Below are positions 51,907 to 61,578 of a stretch of 64,000 bases of DNA, piece by piece; positions within the stretch are counted from its first letter, which is position 1; each line of letters starts with the position of its first letter. The position numbers and the translations under genes are program-made. The stretch covers positions 83,024-147,023 of the forward strand of contig NZ_NFHT01000007.1 in assembly GCF_002161445.1 (NCBI RefSeq), in the 5' to 3' direction. A model generated the notes under the pieces. The model ran no database searches. It was given only the letters and a program-made list of their open reading frames with translations, and was not told the origin of the DNA. The stretch comes from Alistipes sp. An66. Its GTDB lineage: Bacteria > Bacteroidota > Bacteroidia > Bacteroidales > Rikenellaceae.

Positions 51907-52347
51907 ATGGGTTATCAGGAAGAGAAACAGCACCAACTCGACCTGCGCTATCTCCGCATGGCGCGCATCTGGGCCGAAAACTCATACTGCGTCCGCCGCA
52001 AGGTCGGAGCGCTGATCGTCAAGGACAAGATGATCATCTCCGACGGATACAACGGCACCCCTTCGGGGTTCGAGAACATCTGCGAGGACGAAACCGGAAA
52101 AACCAAATCCTACGTCCTCCACGCCGAGGCAAACGCCATCACGAAGGTCGCCAAGTCCGCCAACAACTGCGACGGTTCGACCCTCTACATCACCGCCGCA
52201 CCCTGCATCGAGTGTTCGAAGCTCATCATCCAGGCCGGAATCCGCCGTGTGGTCTATTCGGACGACTACCGTTCGGAGGAGGGACTCGACCTCCTGCGCC
52301 GCGTGGGTATCGAATGCGTGCAGTACAAATCCGACGAACTCGGATAG
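51907..52347 (+). CDS. dCMP deaminase (ComEB-type)
   Basis: Deaminates dCMP to dUMP, a source of the precursor for thymidylate synthesis. The 146 residues contain the zinc-dependent cytidine deaminase motif: HAEANAI (ligand histidine and catalytic glutamate, about residues 79-85) and PCIECSK with the two ligand cysteines (about 103-109). The N-terminal RRKVGALIVKD and GYNGTP are typical of deoxycytidylate deaminases. A terminator follows within 30 bases, so it is probably transcribed alone. Confidence 0.92.
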   Translation: MGYQEEKQHQLDLRYLRMARIWAENSYCVRRKVGALIVKDKMIISDGYNGTPSGFENICEDETGKTKSYVLHAEANAITKVAKSANNCDGSTLYITAAPCIECSKLIIQAGIRRVVYSDDYRSEEGLDLLRRVGIECVQYKSDELG

Positions 52348-52372
52348 ACCGACGCCGTTCGAAACGCTCCGG

Positions 52373-52396
52373 AAAGCCCTGCCCTGCGGGGCTTTT
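52373..52396 (+). terminator. Terminator of the dCMP deaminase gene
   Basis: AAAGCCC (52373-52379) pairs with GGGCTTT (52389-52395) across a 9-base loop, followed by T. Confidence 0.7.
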
Positions 52397-52488
52397 ACTT
52401 TGGAGGAGTGCGGATTCTCCCGGCCCGGAGTTGCAAATCCCGAAGACATGTCGTATCTTGTCCGGAGAAAACCGAAAACCTGTTCGCC

Positions 52489-53223
52489 ATGAAACGGATC
52501 GTCATCGTAGGAGCCACCTCCGGACTCGGGCTCGAAACCGCCCGCCTCTGCATCCGCGAAGGGTGGCGCGTCGGTGCCGCAGGGCGTCGGATCGAAGCCC
52601 TCGAAGCACTCCGCAACGAAGCCCCCGGACAAGTCGAAATCGAACCCCTGGACATCACCCGCGACGATGCCCCCGAACACCTCGGACGGCTCATCGAACG
52701 GCTCGGAGGCATGGATATCTACTTCCATTCGTCCGGAATCGGAAGCCGCAACACCGACCTGAATCCCGAAATCGAACTCGCGACCCTCCGTACCAACGGA
52801 GAGGGTTTCGTGCGGATGGTCGTCGCCGCATTCGGGTATTTCCGCAGCCTCGGGGGCGGGCACATCGCCGTCATCAGCTCGATCGCCGGAACCAAAGGGC
52901 TCGGATCCGCACCCGCCTACTCGGCTACCAAGCGCATGCAGAACACCTATATCGACGCCCTCGCACAACTCGCCCGCATGGATGGATACGGAATCCGTTT
53001 CACGGACATCCGCCCGGGATTCGTCGCAACACCCCTGCTCTCCGAAAAGGGGCACTATCCCATGCTGATGAAGACCGAAAAGGTCGCCCGCAGAATCATG
53101 CAGGTGTTGCGCAAACCCCGCAGACGGGTCGTGATCGACCGCCGTTATGCTCTCTTCGTCTTCTTCTGGAAACTGATTCCGCAATGGCTGTGGGAGCGGT
53201 TGAAGATCCGACAGAAAGCCTGA
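52489..53223 (+). CDS. Short-chain dehydrogenase/reductase
   Basis: A 244-residue NAD(P)-dependent oxidoreductase of the classical SDR family. The cofactor loop is VGATSGLGLETA (TGxxxGxG-like, residues 6-17); the catalytic set is seen in SSIAG (serine) and YSATKRM (Y and K near residues 144-148); the IRPGFVATPLL motif follows. The C-terminal ~40 residues are basic and hydrophobic (FVFFWKLIPQWLWERLKIRQ), which may anchor it to the membrane. Starts at MKRIVIVGA. An NTF2-like gene follows three bases after the stop. Substrate unknown. Confidence 0.92.
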   Translation: MKRIVIVGATSGLGLETARLCIREGWRVGAAGRRIEALEALRNEAPGQVEIEPLDITRDDAPEHLGRLIERLGGMDIYFHSSGIGSRNTDLNPEIELATLRTNGEGFVRMVVAAFGYFRSLGGGHIAVISSIAGTKGLGSAPAYSATKRMQNTYIDALAQLARMDGYGIRFTDIRPGFVATPLLSEKGHYPMLMKTEKVARRIMQVLRKPRRRVVIDRRYALFVFFWKLIPQWLWERLKIRQKA

Positions 53224-53226
53224 AAA

Positions 53227-53646
53227 ATGGATACGAAGGATCGCGAATGCCGGATCCGGCGCTGGTTCGACATGTGGCTCCGCAGGGAGAAACCGGCAAT
53301 CGGGGCGATTTTCACCCCCGACTGCATCTACACCGAAAGTTGGGGACCCGAATACCGCGGGAGTCAGGCCGTCGGCCATTGGTTCCGGGAATGGAACACT
53401 CGCGGGCGGGTCATCGCGTGGGAGATCCGAAGATTCACCCACACGGATGACCGGAGCATCGTCGAATGGTACTTCGAGGACCGCATGAACGACGGCCGGA
53501 CGGAGCGTTTCGACGGAGTATCGGTCATCGAGTGGCGCGGAGAGCGGATTGCCGCGTTGAAAGAATACGGATGCCGCATCCCGCACTACGATCCCTATGC
53601 CGAAGAGGCTCCCGAAACCTCCGAAACCGAAAAAAACTGGTTCTGA
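53227..53646 (+). CDS. NTF2-like (SnoaL) domain protein
   Basis: A 139-residue protein of the NTF2/SnoaL-like fold: an N-terminal helix with FDMWLRREKPAIGAIFTPDCIYTESWG, then a curved sheet (RSIVEWYFEDRM, FDGVSVIEWRGERIAALKEY). Such domains act as small-molecule-binding isomerases or as accessory domains; no catalytic assignment can be made. The C-terminal ~20 residues are acidic and disordered. The gene starts three bases after the SDR stop, so the two are surely cotranscribed and may work on one substrate. Confidence 0.82.
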   Translation: MDTKDRECRIRRWFDMWLRREKPAIGAIFTPDCIYTESWGPEYRGSQAVGHWFREWNTRGRVIAWEIRRFTHTDDRSIVEWYFEDRMNDGRTERFDGVSVIEWRGERIAALKEYGCRIPHYDPYAEEAPETSETEKNWF

Positions 53647-53698
53647 AAAACGATCCCCGGACCGGGAAACCCTCCCTCCGCCCCTCCAAACAACGACA

Positions 53699-55246
53699 AT
53701 GCTCCGAAAAAAACATACCCATCGCGAACGACTGCTCATCTCGGGCGCCGTCCTGCTCGTTCTGCTCGTCGCCGGGGTCTTCGTCACCGGACGAATCATC
53801 AACCGCCGGGCCGGACAGATGAGCGACCGCGTCGTTACACAGATCAGCGAATCGCATTGTCTGCTGTTGCAGGCCGAGTTCGACCGCACGGAAGAGGTTC
53901 TGGCCGCCTCGGCCCGGTTCCTGCACCGCCAGGCCGAAGCTTCGGAGGCTGAACTGCGCGTATTGACCGCCACCCTGCTCGAAGTCGACCCCAAGGCCGA
54001 CGCCATCTGGTTCACCCGCCCCGGCGACGCGATCCTGCGCAGATACTCCCGCAACGAGGAGCCCCGGACCATCGAGATCCGCAATCCGAAGCTCTTCGGG
54101 CTCTGCGACGAAACCGCCGCCGATGCCCCCTCCGACACGGTGCGCAGCTCGATTGTCGAACGGGCGGGAATCCGCGTCTGGGTGCTCACCTGCTCGCTCC
54201 GCGACGCCGCGGGAAACCGCTGCATCTGCGGAATCGACTACCCGCTGCCGGCTCTCTACACCCACATAACCGAACAAAACCCCCACAGCCGAAGCTCCGC
54301 AACCCTGCTCGACCCCGCAGGACGGATCGTCTACCATCCGGACAGCCTCCGTCTGGGAAGCAAAATCACGGACAAACGGGAAATCGAAGCTTTCCGGGAA
54401 GTTCTCGGAACGGGACGGAGCATCATCGTCGACATCTTCTCCGACTACCTCGGCGTCGACGAACAACGAATCTACTACCCCATCCGGCTGGCCGGGCAGC
54501 GATGGGTCGCCGGAATCGGGATACCCCGGCTCGTCATCGAACAGGAGATCGACGAATTCCACTTCTACACCATCCTCACGGCCGTCATCTCCGTACTCTT
54601 CTTCGCTGCACTGCTTATCGTGGCTCAACGCCGATGGCAACGGGAGTACGCCCTGCGCCGCCTCTCCGAACAGGAGTCCGCACAACTCCAACTCCAACAG
54701 GTTATCGACCAGATCGACCCCCATTTCCTCTTCAACTCGCTCAATTCGCTTTATGCCCTGATCCGCTGCAACCCCGAGCAGGCCCGCGAATTCACAATCA
54801 CCCTCTCACGCGTCTACCGCCGCGTGCTCGAACGCCGCAAACAGATCCTCTCGACCTTGTCCGAAGAACTCGAATTCACCGAACAGTACCACGCCCTGCA
54901 AAAGATCCGATTCGGCGGGTGTCTCGAACTCTCCATCACGGTCGACCCCGCGCTCCTCAAACGCAGGATCCCCTCGATGAGCCTGCAAACCCTCGTGGAA
55001 AACGCCGTAAAACACAACAGCATCTCCGCCCGAAATCCGCTCCGCATCCGCATCCGCACCGAAGAGGAGGCCATCCTCATCGAGAACAACTTCACGCCGC
55101 GCAGCAACGAAAACCCAGAATCGCTCGGCGTAGGACTCGAACGAATCCGATCGATATATCGGTTCTATACCGACGAGAACATCTCGATCTCAACCCGCGA
55201 AGGAGTCTTCCGATGCCGGCTCCCGCTCCTGCATGCCGAGGAATAA
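53699..55246 (+). CDS. LytS-type sensor histidine kinase with periplasmic sensor domain
   Basis: About 515 residues from MLRKKHTHRERLL; upstream codons in the frame overlap the NTF2-like gene. A first membrane helix (about 13-33) and a second (about 295-318) flank a periplasmic domain of some 260 residues with the strand/helix pattern of Cache-type sensors (DPAGRIVYHPDS, YYPIRLAGQRWVAGIGIP). The cytoplasmic part has the His_kinase (LytS) box QIDPHFLFNSLNSLYALI with the phosphoacceptor H342, then the ATPase N box SLQTLVENAVKHN. Its likely partner is the LytTR regulator 7.8 kb downstream, with a metalloprotease and SusCD genes between. Confidence 0.9.
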   Translation: MLRKKHTHRERLLISGAVLLVLLVAGVFVTGRIINRRAGQMSDRVVTQISESHCLLLQAEFDRTEEVLAASARFLHRQAEASEAELRVLTATLLEVDPKADAIWFTRPGDAILRRYSRNEEPRTIEIRNPKLFGLCDETAADAPSDTVRSSIVERAGIRVWVLTCSLRDAAGNRCICGIDYPLPALYTHITEQNPHSRSSATLLDPAGRIVYHPDSLRLGSKITDKREIEAFREVLGTGRSIIVDIFSDYLGVDEQRIYYPIRLAGQRWVAGIGIPRLVIEQEIDEFHFYTILTAVISVLFFAALLIVAQRRWQREYALRRLSEQESAQLQLQQVIDQIDPHFLFNSLNSLYALIRCNPEQAREFTITLSRVYRRVLERRKQILSTLSEELEFTEQYHALQKIRFGGCLELSITVDPALLKRRIPSMSLQTLVENAVKHNSISARNPLRIRIRTEEEAILIENNFTPRSNENPESLGVGLERIRSIYRFYTDENISISTREGVFRCRLPLLHAEE

Positions 55247-55288
55247 TCCGCTTTTTGCGCCATTCACGCCTCCGATTCGGGCATTCAA

Positions 55289-55309
55289 CGATTTGTATTT
55301 CCCAAATCG
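55289..55309. promoter_or_regulatory. Inverted repeat upstream of the metalloprotease gene
   Basis: CGATTTG (55289-55295) and CAAATCG (55303-55309), 7-base loop. It lies 67 bases before the metalloprotease start in an AT-rich gap and may be an operator; no consensus -7 box is seen. Confidence 0.4.
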
Positions 55310-55375
55310 ACAAATATGTTTTATTATTGCATCGTGCGGGTTTTGTGCCCGCAAGAAAACGGCAATAATAAAAAA

Positions 55376-58024
55376 ATGAAGAACAAACAGACGTTCATAC
55401 GCCCGGCCCTTCTGCTCACAACGCTGCTCCTGCTCACGGCCGCACCCGCCGAGGCCCGGAAAAAGGAGAACCGGAAAAGCGGAAAAACCGAAAACATCGC
55501 CGAAAAAACCGACTCCACCCGCAACAACCGGAAAAAATATGAGGAGATCCTCAAGGACGCCTCCACCGACAAGGGCATGTTCGACGTTCACCGCAAGGGT
55601 ACCGACATCTGGTTCGAGATTCCCGATTCGCTGCTCGACCGCGATATTCTGGTCGTCAACAAGATCTCCGGAGTCCCCTATGCGCTGAACAACGCCGGGA
55701 TCAACAAGGGAATGGGATTCGGAGAGAAACTCATCCGATTCCGCAAGGACACCCTTTATAAAAAAGTATGGGTCGCAACCTACGACCCCCGCATCTCGGC
55801 CCGCAAGGGCGACCGCATCGCCCGATCCGTCAGGGACAACTACCGCGAAACGCTTATCGAACAGTTCCCCATCGAGGCCTACAATGCCGATTCGACCTCG
55901 GCGGTCGTCAAGGTCAACAAAGTCTTCGACGGCAGCGAGAAGAGTTTCAACAACCTCTTCGGTTCGCTCCGCACGGGCAGCGCCAACCGCGACCTCTCGA
56001 AAATCGAATCCGTGAAGGCCTTCCCCGAGAACATCATCGTCAAATCCACCCTCTCCGGAAATCTCTCCGGCGAGGAGAGCGAGTCCACACCCCTGACCGT
56101 CGAAATCACCTCGAATCTCGTATTGCTCGACCCCGTGCCGATGCGACCGCGTTTCGCCGACGACCGCGTGGGCTATTTCGAAATCGGGCATCTCTATTAC
56201 AACGACACCCAGCAGAAGGCCGAAGAGCGGGCCTTCATCAACCGTTGGCGACTCGAACCCCGGCCCGAAGACGTCGAACGATACAAACGCGGGGAACTCG
56301 TCGAACCGAAGAAGCCCATCGTGCTGTGGATCGACCCCGCCACGCCGCCCGTCTGGGTACCCTACATCAAGAAGGGGATCGAGGAGTGGCAGGAGGCATT
56401 CGAGGCCGCCGGCTTCAAAAATGCCATCCTCGCCCGCGAGGTCGGACCCGATGAGGAGAAGGAGTTCGACGTCGACGACGTGCGCTACTCGGTGGTCACC
56501 TACGCCGCATCGGAACTCGCAAACGCCATGGGACCATCGGTCATCGACCCCCGCAGCGGCGAAATCATCGAGGCCGACATCATCTGGTGGCACAACGTGA
56601 TGAGCATCCTCCACTCGTGGATCCGTCTCCAAACCGGAGCCGTCGACCCGCTGGCCCGCGGCAATGTCCTGCCCACCGAACTCATGGGGAATGCCGTGCG
56701 GTTCGTCTCCTCCCACGAACTGGGACACAGCCTCGGACTGAAACACAACTTCGCAGCCTCGTACTCCGTACCCGTCGACTCGCTCCGCTCGAAAACATAC
56801 ACCGACACCCACGGAACCGCCAGCTCGATCATGGACTACGCCCGATTCAACTACGTGGCGCAGCCCGAGGACGGCATTACGCAGCTCACGCCCAAAATCG
56901 GCGTCTACGACAAACACGCCATCCGATGGGGATATCGCTGGCTCGACGTCCGGGATCCCCACGAGGAGCTGCCCACGCTCAACGCCTGGCTGCGCGAACA
57001 CGAAAACGACCCCGCATACCGTTACGGCGAGCAGTCCCGCGAGGGAATCGACCCCCGCGCCCAGTCGGAGGACCTCGGAGACGACGCCGTGATGGCCAGC
57101 CGATACGGATTGGCCAACCTCCGGCGAATCATCCCCCACGTCACCGAGTGGACCGACCGCGAGGGCGAACTCCAATACGAAGCGGGGCGCTTCCTCATGT
57201 CGATCGTCTTCCAGTGGCTGACCTATGCCGACCACGTGAAAACCAACGTCGGCGGATTCCACCTCAACAACGTCGTCGCCGGACACGACATCGACCGTTA
57301 CGTCCCCGTGCCGGCCGAGATGCAGCGACGCAGCGTCCGCTACCTCATCGACGAGGTGTTCGTAACGCCCGAATGGCTCTTCGGCGCCGACGCCTGGGAC
57401 AGAAGCTACCCCCACCGCTCTTCACCCTTCGGGCAGATGGAGTACGCCCCCTACAACTTCGCACGCGAACTCCAATACAAGGTCTACTACGAATTGCTGG
57501 ATGACCGCCGCCTGCTCCGCATGTACGAGGTCGAGGCCCGGCAGGGACGCGGACCCCAGACCTACACCCCCGAGGAGATGCTCGACGAGATCACCCGCGC
57601 CGTCTTCATCCGACCCGGTGCCCGCACCCTCTCGCTCTACGAGCGCATGAGCCAGAAGAACTACGTCGATGCGCTGATCGTGTCGTCGAACATCACCATG
57701 GTCAAGACCACGAAGATGGGGGCCACGCTCCGCGATGCGGTTGCCGACGCCGGCCCGAACGGCGACTGCTGCGGATGCTCGCTCATGCAACAGGCCCCCG
57801 AAGTCGATTTCGAACCGCTGCCCCGCCCCGAAGAGATCGGAATCCAGACCCAGCGCAACTACGAACTCATGCAGCGCGTAAGCGAGACCACATCGGCAAA
57901 AAGGGCCGAAATGAGACGGCTGCTCTCGATCGTGCAGGGCCGCTTCCAGAGCGGGGACCCCGCCACCAGGAACCACTACCGGGATCTCGACCTGCGATTG
58001 AAAGAGGCCCTGAGAATGTTGTAA
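55376..58024 (+). CDS. Exported zinc metalloprotease (DUF5117/DUF5118 type)
   Basis: An 882-residue metzincin-like protease. The signal peptide ends near residue 24 (AEA). A lysine-rich segment is followed by the DUF5118/DUF5117-like N-terminal domains (VHRKGTDIWFEIPDSLLDRDILVVNKISG onward, written here in part; about 60-390). The catalytic motif is HELGHSLGLKH with H447, E448, H451 and H457, then a methionine turn (SIMDY). The C-terminal ~300 residues belong to the same family. Location is periplasmic or outer-membrane-linked. It sits between a LytS-type kinase and SusC/SusD genes, so its products may be peptides taken up by that pair. Confidence 0.88.
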   Translation: MKNKQTFIRPALLLTTLLLLTAAPAEARKKENRKSGKTENIAEKTDSTRNNRKKYEEILKDASTDKGMFDVHRKGTDIWFEIPDSLLDRDILVVNKISGVPYALNNAGINKGMGFGEKLIRFRKDTLYKKVWVATYDPRISARKGDRIARSVRDNYRETLIEQFPIEAYNADSTSAVVKVNKVFDGSEKSFNNLFGSLRTGSANRDLSKIESVKAFPENIIVKSTLSGNLSGEESESTPLTVEITSNLVLLDPVPMRPRFADDRVGYFEIGHLYYNDTQQKAEERAFINRWRLEPRPEDVERYKRGELVEPKKPIVLWIDPATPPVWVPYIKKGIEEWQEAFEAAGFKNAILAREVGPDEEKEFDVDDVRYSVVTYAASELANAMGPSVIDPRSGEIIEADIIWWHNVMSILHSWIRLQTGAVDPLARGNVLPTELMGNAVRFVSSHELGHSLGLKHNFAASYSVPVDSLRSKTYTDTHGTASSIMDYARFNYVAQPEDGITQLTPKIGVYDKHAIRWGYRWLDVRDPHEELPTLNAWLREHENDPAYRYGEQSREGIDPRAQSEDLGDDAVMASRYGLANLRRIIPHVTEWTDREGELQYEAGRFLMSIVFQWLTYADHVKTNVGGFHLNNVVAGHDIDRYVPVPAEMQRRSVRYLIDEVFVTPEWLFGADAWDRSYPHRSSPFGQMEYAPYNFARELQYKVYYELLDDRRLLRMYEVEARQGRGPQTYTPEEMLDEITRAVFIRPGARTLSLYERMSQKNYVDALIVSSNITMVKTTKMGATLRDAVADAGPNGDCCGCSLMQQAPEVDFEPLPRPEEIGIQTQRNYELMQRVSETTSAKRAEMRRLLSIVQGRFQSGDPATRNHYRDLDLRLKEALRML

Positions 58025-58034
58025 AAAAACCATC

Positions 58035-58070
58035 GCAAAGCCGTCTTATCCTCCGGAAAGACGGCTTTGC
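58035..58070 (+). terminator. Hairpin after the metalloprotease gene
   Basis: 13-bp perfect stem (58035-58047 with 58058-58070) and a 10-base loop. No T run follows on the plus strand, but a T7 run precedes it on the minus strand, so it may partly stop rightward transcription. Confidence 0.65.
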
Positions 58071-58175
58071 CCGACTTCGGAGAGAGGCCGGAACGCTTAC
58101 AATCCGAAGCCCAAACCCGGATTTCAATTTCAAACATACGCAAAAATAACACTTTCACTTATATCCTCACATCTC

Positions 58176-61100
58176 ATGAAAAGACTACTTACGCTATTCG
58201 TGCTGATCGCTCCGCTCTTCGCCCTCGCGCAGCAGACCCGGACGATCTCCGGCCAGGTGATCGACCGCACGGACGGAACGCCGCTCGTCGGAGCAACCGT
58301 CTTCATCGCCCCCGAAGAGACACAGGCCAGAAACTACAATCCGCAGGGAACCATCGCCTATGAACAGGGTCGATTCGAATTCACCCTGCCCGCCAGTGTC
58401 GCCAAAGTCGTCGTCAGCTACCTCGGATATGAGGCACAGACGGTCGACATCGCCGGGAAAAGCAACTTCACGATCCGGCTCTCACCCGCCGAAAACCGCG
58501 TCGACGCCGTCGTCGTGACCGGATACCAGCGCATCGAAAAACGAAAGCTAACCTCCTCGATCGCCAACGTCAGAATGGCCGACATCTCCCGCGACGGTGT
58601 GGCCAGCGTCGACGAAATGCTCTCCGGATCCATCGCCGGACTTACCTCCACGCCCACAACCGGAGCCCCGGGCGGCGCCAGCAAGGTCAAAATCCGAAGT
58701 ACGGTCACCCTCAACGGAAGCACCGACCCCCTGTGGGTCCTCGACGGAATCCCCCTCGAAGGTAATGACATCCCCGCAGACTGGTCCTCCAAGGAGAACA
58801 TCGACAACCTCTACAACATGTCGATCGCCGGACTCAACCCCGCCGACATCGAGGACATCACCGTGCTGAAAGATGCCGCCGCTACGGCTATCTACGGCGC
58901 ACGCGCCGCAAACGGCGTAATCGTCATCACCACGAAAAAGGGACTGCGCAACCAGCCCACACGCGTGAACGTCACCGCCTCGCTCTTCGTGACCGACCGA
59001 CCCGACCTCTCGAAGCTCAACCTGATGAACGCCTCGCAGAAGGTCGATTTCGAACTCGCGCTCGCCGCAAACGGACGGCTCAACTACCTCTCCTCGATGG
59101 GCGGCGTGGCCCGCATCCTGGACAAGGCCGGCGAACGAAACGCCCTCCGGCAGGGCGGAATCAACGCCCTCTCGCCCGAAACCCGCGCGGCGATCGACGC
59201 CCTGCGCAGGAACGGAACCGACTGGGGAAAGGAGATCTATCAGGTGGCTCTCAACCAGCAGTACAGCTTCAACGTCTCCGGTGGCGGAAACCGCGCCAGC
59301 TACTACCTCTCCGGCGGTTACTACAACGAACAGGGTTCGACCGTCGGAACCGGGTTCGAACGACTGAACCTCACGATGAAGACCGACTACGACCTGTTGA
59401 AGAACCTCCGGTTCGGCGCCTCGGTTTTCGTCGGGCAGAACCGCAACGAATCCTACCTCTCCGACACGGACGTCTTCACGAACCCCTCGCGATACTCCCG
59501 GACCGTGAACCCCTATTTCAATGCCTACAACCCCGACGGCAGCTATGCCTACGACCCCGACATGAACGTCTATCAGGGCGACAACGACGACGTCATCGAC
59601 TTCAACTTCCTCGAAGAGCGCGCAAATACCGAATACACGCTCCGCACCCGCTCGATGAAGACCATCTTCGACCTCGATTTCCGACCCGTGAAGCAGCTGC
59701 GCATCTACACCCAGTTCGGATTGCAGGTCGACAACTCCATGACCGAAAAAATGGCCCGCGAAGAGACCTACTTCACCCGCAAGTATGCCCTCTATTCGCT
59801 CGTCGACGGCGTGACCTACATGCCCCAAGGCGGCATCATCCAGAACTGGAACGCCGACCTCTCGCAGTACACCTGGAAAGCACAGGCCGAATATTCGGAC
59901 TCCTTCGCCGAAAAACATGAGGTCGATCTGATGGCCGGACTCGAAATGCGAGGAACCACCAGCACGACCATCCATACCAAAGGTTTCGGATACGACTTCC
60001 GCACGATGACCAACGAACCGATGGTATTCCCCGCCGGAGACGAGGGTACCAATCTGGCAAACAGCCCCTACTTCACGCAGTATCAGAAGTCGTTCTACGA
60101 GAACCGGTACCTCTCCTACTTCTTCACCGCCTCGTACACCTACGACAACCGCTACACCCTCTTCGGGTCGATGCGCTACGACGGAACGAACCTCTTCGGC
60201 GTCGACCCCAAATACAAGTTCAACCCCATGTGGTCGATCTCCGGAGCCTGGAACATCAACCGCGAAGGCGCCCTGCGCAACGCCCGCTGGCTCGATAACC
60301 TCCGCCTGCGGCTCTCCTACGGCGCACAGGGAAACATCGACCGATCCACCTCGCCCTATATCCTCGGTACCTGGACTACCCGGACGCCCGGAAGCGTCGT
60401 CGAGGATGCCATCAACGTCACCTCCCCGCCCAACCAGAACCTCCGCTGGGAAACCACCTACTCCTGGAACACCGCGCTCGACTTCGCGGCACTCGACAAC
60501 CGGATCGGATTCACGTTCGAAGTCTACGGACGCCGGAGCAAGGACCTCATCACCTCGCGCACGATCCCCTCCGAAACCGGATTCTCCGTCACGTCGAGCA
60601 ACTACGGCGAAATTTCCAGCCGCGGCATCGAGTTCTCGCTCAACACCGTGAACATCCGCTCGCGCAGCTTCCGGTGGGAGACCCAGTTCAACCTCGCCCA
60701 CAACACCGACCGCGTGGAGAAGGTCCTCATCGACGACAAGGCCTGGACACCCTCGCTCCAGGGATACTCGGCAAGCGCCGTCTTCGCCCTGCGAACCGCA
60801 GGCCTCGACGAGTACGGAATCCCCCTCTTCTGGAAGGACGGGCAGAAGGTATCCCTTCAGGAGTTCGTCAACTTCCGGGTCGAGAAGACCTATCCATTCG
60901 GTACCGATTACCCCGATATATATGAGTTCAGCCCCGTCATGGACCAGGACCGGCCGGACGTCCGGAGCAGGCTCTCACACATCGGATCGCTCAACCCCGA
61001 CCTCACGGGAGGTTTCAACAACCGATTCTACTTCAAGGGATTCGACCTCACCGTGTCGTGCAACTTCGTATTCGGGCAGCTCGTCAGGGAGACGCCCTTC

Positions 61101-61565
61101 TACACCCCGCAGATGACCAACCCCGGGCAGAACAACACCACACGCGTCCAGCAGATCTGGTCCTCGGCCAACCCCTCGGGGATCTATCCCGCACTGGTCG
61201 GAAACGCACAGGCCGACGGTTCCGCATGGGGCGACTGGGATGAAAACCCCGACCCCTACCGCGCCTACTACTGGATCCTGGACCAGAGCAACGCGTGGGG
61301 CGCCAGCTCCATCTTCCAGAACCTCGACATCTGGTACCACCGGATCAACTACTTCCGCGTGAACAGCATCCGGCTCGGATACACCTTCCCCGAGAAGATC
61401 ACACGAAAACTCCACATCTCCTCGCTGCGGCTCCACTTCGAGGCCCGGAACCCCTTCGTCATCGCCTCGAACTACGACGGATACTTCGACCCCGAAACCT
61501 ACGGAAACATCTATGCGCAACCCATGGCCCGGACCTACTCCGTCGGTCTGAACATCACCTTCTAA
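58176..61565 (+). CDS. SusC/RagA-family TonB-linked outer-membrane transporter
   Basis: An 1129-residue outer-membrane barrel. The signal peptide ends near residue 19. A carboxypeptidase-like regulatory domain follows (SGQVIDRTDGTPLVGATVFI, about 24-105), then the TonB plug (VVVTGYQRIEKRKLTSSIANV, VDEMLSGSIAGL, VLDGIPLEGNDIP, DAAATAIYGARAANGVIVITT) and the 22-strand barrel ending in YSVGLNITF. TonB supplies the energy for uptake of oligomers captured with SusD. SusD follows after 13 bases. The neighbouring metalloprotease and lack of glycoside hydrolases favour peptides (RagAB-like), but glycans cannot be ruled out. Confidence 0.96.
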   Translation: MKRLLTLFVLIAPLFALAQQTRTISGQVIDRTDGTPLVGATVFIAPEETQARNYNPQGTIAYEQGRFEFTLPASVAKVVVSYLGYEAQTVDIAGKSNFTIRLSPAENRVDAVVVTGYQRIEKRKLTSSIANVRMADISRDGVASVDEMLSGSIAGLTSTPTTGAPGGASKVKIRSTVTLNGSTDPLWVLDGIPLEGNDIPADWSSKENIDNLYNMSIAGLNPADIEDITVLKDAAATAIYGARAANGVIVITTKKGLRNQPTRVNVTASLFVTDRPDLSKLNLMNASQKVDFELALAANGRLNYLSSMGGVARILDKAGERNALRQGGINALSPETRAAIDALRRNGTDWGKEIYQVALNQQYSFNVSGGGNRASYYLSGGYYNEQGSTVGTGFERLNLTMKTDYDLLKNLRFGASVFVGQNRNESYLSDTDVFTNPSRYSRTVNPYFNAYNPDGSYAYDPDMNVYQGDNDDVIDFNFLEERANTEYTLRTRSMKTIFDLDFRPVKQLRIYTQFGLQVDNSMTEKMAREETYFTRKYALYSLVDGVTYMPQGGIIQNWNADLSQYTWKAQAEYSDSFAEKHEVDLMAGLEMRGTTSTTIHTKGFGYDFRTMTNEPMVFPAGDEGTNLANSPYFTQYQKSFYENRYLSYFFTASYTYDNRYTLFGSMRYDGTNLFGVDPKYKFNPMWSISGAWNINREGALRNARWLDNLRLRLSYGAQGNIDRSTSPYILGTWTTRTPGSVVEDAINVTSPPNQNLRWETTYSWNTALDFAALDNRIGFTFEVYGRRSKDLITSRTIPSETGFSVTSSNYGEISSRGIEFSLNTVNIRSRSFRWETQFNLAHNTDRVEKVLIDDKAWTPSLQGYSASAVFALRTAGLDEYGIPLFWKDGQKVSLQEFVNFRVEKTYPFGTDYPDIYEFSPVMDQDRPDVRSRLSHIGSLNPDLTGGFNNRFYFKGFDLTVSCNFVFGQLVRETPFYTPQMTNPGQNNTTRVQQIWSSANPSGIYPALVGNAQADGSAWGDWDENPDPYRAYYWILDQSNAWGASSIFQNLDIWYHRINYFRVNSIRLGYTFPEKITRKLHISSLRLHFEARNPFVIASNYDGYFDPETYGNIYAQPMARTYSVGLNITF

Positions 61566-61578
61566 AACCACCCGAAAC

